Shown piece after piece: positions 62,724 through 64,000 of a DNA stretch of 64,000 bases (within the stretch, counting starts at the first letter, position 1; each line of letters opens with the position of its first letter). The notes below the pieces were generated by a model. The model saw nothing but the letters and a program-made list of their open reading frames with translations, searched no databases and was not told the DNA's origin. Made by a program: the position numbers and the translations under genes. Source of the DNA: Proteus vulgaris (GTDB lineage: Bacteria; Pseudomonadota; Gammaproteobacteria; Enterobacterales; Enterobacteriaceae); contig NZ_CP090064.1 of NCBI RefSeq assembly GCF_023100685.1, positions 2,976,001-3,040,000 on the forward strand, in the 5' to 3' direction.

Positions 62724-62924
62724 AATAAAATATCCTAAAAAGCGATTATTTTAGAGCGCGCTGTTCTTTTCTGCTTATTTTTAAAACAAAAAAAATTTAT
62801 AAAGCAACCTATCTATTATTTTAAGTATTGATTGATATTAACAATGACCACTTAAAATAAAAATAGACGTTAAAAAACAGCCTTATAGGTTCGATGAAAA
62901 TTGACCATCAAAGATCAACACGCT

Positions 62925-64000
62925 CTAGTCTGTCCAGCCCAGTGTTTGATGCGCCAATTTATCTCTCATCATTGGGAGCAACTCCATCGTCATTAATCCT
63001 AAGTTGCGAGAAACAATCAGTGGCACACAACGATTTGCAAACACTTTCACCAACCCATCAGTAATAGAGATTGTTTTTTCTCTATCTTGTTGGCGAAGTT
63101 GTTGATATTGATAGAGCACTCGGTAACTACCAATATCAGTATTAGTATTAATCGCTTGAGTGAGCGTATTGGCGAGTGCCATAACATCACGTAAACCAAG
63201 GTTAAAGCCTTGTCCAGCAATAGGATGGAGTGTTTGTGATGCATTGCCTACTAAGGCTAAACGGTGACTGATAATTTGATTGGCTTTTTGTAGCGCTAAA
63301 GGATAGCAATTTCGTTTACCGATATGCTCTATTTTTCCTAAACGCCAGCCAAAGTCACGTTGTAAATGTGCGATGGTTGTTTCATCATCCCACCGTGAAA
63401 TTTCATCCCATTTTTCAATCGGATGACACCACACTAATGAGCTACGTCCTTCACTCATCGGTAGCATTGCTAATGGGCCAAATTCAGTAAAACGCTCGAA
63501 GGCTTTTCCCTCTGGGTTTATTTCTGTTTTGACATTAGCAATTACGGCGACTTGATGATAAGGCTCACGTTGCCATTGAATATGGCATTGGTGGCCTATA
63601 GGCGAATTTGTACCATCTGCTGCAATCAGTAAATCACCTGTTAATTGCGTACCATTATCAAGCGTTACCTCAACGCAGTCTATATTACGCTGAACTTGTT
63701 CAACTTTAGCAGGGCAATAAAGCGTGATATTAGATTGCTTTTTTAGCTTGGCAAAGAGTTGCCGTCCTGCGTCATGCAGCTCAATCACATAACCCAGAGC
63801 GGATATATCATAGTCTTGTGCATGAATATTAACAAAACCACAATGACCTCTATCTGAGACATGAACGTGATTAATGGGGGTAACAAAAGGTTTTAATGTT
63901 GACCAAAGCCCAATTTGTGATAACCGCTTTGCGGTTCCATGGGCCAATGCAATCGCTCTTGCATCAAATCCAGGGTGCCCATTATCAGGCTCTCTTGCTT
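62925..64000 (-). CDS. ubiH: 2-octaprenyl-6-methoxyphenol hydroxylase UbiH (N-terminus outside window)
   Basis: About 358 residues are visible; the gene enters from the right edge. UbiH-type phrases: 'HPGFDARAIALAHGTAKRLSQIGLW' (starting within the last 53 bases, upstream of any ATG), 'HVSDRGHCGFV', 'LIAADGTNSPIGHQC', 'FGPLAMLPMSEGRSSLVWCHP' and 'LALVGNASQTLHPIAGQGFNLGLRDVMALANTL'. The FAD-binding N-terminal GxGxxG is missing only because of the window edge. An ATG at 63947 is internal, not the start. Hydroxylates C1 in ubiquinone synthesis. Confidence 0.93.
   Translation of the reverse strand, partial: AREPDNGHPGFDARAIALAHGTAKRLSQIGLWSTLKPFVTPINHVHVSDRGHCGFVNIHAQDYDISALGYVIELHDAGRQLFAKLKKQSNITLYCPAKVEQVQRNIDCVEVTLDNGTQLTGDLLIAADGTNSPIGHQCHIQWQREPYHQVAVIANVKTEINPEGKAFERFTEFGPLAMLPMSEGRSSLVWCHPIEKWDEISRWDDETTIAHLQRDFGWRLGKIEHIGKRNCYPLALQKANQIISHRLALVGNASQTLHPIAGQGFNLGLRDVMALANTLTQAINTNTDIGSYRVLYQYQQLRQQDREKTISITDGLVKVFANRCVPLIVSRNLGLMTMELLPMMRDKLAHQTLGWTD

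Noticed and set aside
1..64000. CRISPR arrays, insertion sequences or prophage
   Set aside because: No regularly spaced repeats, transposase, integrase or phage structural genes were seen on either strand.

Overview
The window is chromosomal DNA of a low-GC enterobacterium, almost certainly Proteus (Morganellaceae) and close to P. mirabilis. The reasons are AT-rich intergenic DNA, enterobacterial housekeeping genes (lysS, prfB with its programmed frameshift, recJ, dsbC, xerD, fldB, sdhE, ygfZ, gcvTHP, ubiI, ubiH) and a bactofilin matching the Proteus curvature/swarming protein CcmA. Both window edges cut genes: a LysR-type regulator at the left and ubiH at the right. No transposase, integrase, phage gene, rRNA or CRISPR array was seen.

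Layout. 0-10 kb: LysR fragment, periplasmic histidine phosphatase, a chemoreceptor with a flagellar (sigma28-type) promoter, a 1.9-kb gap holding an extraordinarily A-rich, G-poor tract, then an L-lactate operon (lldP-lutABC). 10-15 kb: an orphan 181-aa protein, a DUF486 membrane protein, a YkgJ-type cysteine-cluster protein, an unlisted micro-operon of 29- and 12-aa peptides with its own promoter and terminator, a DUF1287 protein and an MFS exporter. 15-18 kb: periplasmic siderophore-esterase-like protein and catecholate-type TonB receptor behind two Fur-like sites. 18-26 kb: a complete galactose module (sglT, galR, galM, galK, galT, galE) carrying five GalR-type operators. 26-33 kb: an enterobacterial intergenic repeat abutting ghrB, CDF metal transporter, UspF-like protein, ecotin, small proteins (YdcH, YecH, DinI with a perfect SOS-box core, YgbA with an NsrR-like site), GNAT acetyltransferase and ccmA.

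34-39 kb is the most unusual part. An AraC-family protein strongly resembling ExsA, the master activator of type III secretion, is followed by a protein whose C-terminus and central segment match its anti-activator ExsD. The two are adjacent as in Pseudomonas, but no secretion apparatus, exsC or exsE is next to them. Convergent to this pair is a two-gene envelope operon: a lipoprotein and a 938-aa exported coiled-coil protein with internal repeats and a C-terminal FKBP-like domain.

39-46 kb: FMN reductase, two tandem IraP-like small proteins, a second chemoreceptor and a haem-type TonB receptor with Fur-like sites. 46-64 kb: tRNA-Gly(CCC) and conserved core genes. Here sdhE and ygfX are separated by an unusual 466-bp AT-rich gap with a terminator, and a strong terminator-like hairpin sits between gcvH and gcvP.

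Functional themes are lactate and galactose use, iron acquisition, chemotaxis, SOS and nitrosative stress, one-carbon metabolism and ubiquinone synthesis. Homology statements rest on remembered family sequences and visible motifs; no database search was run.
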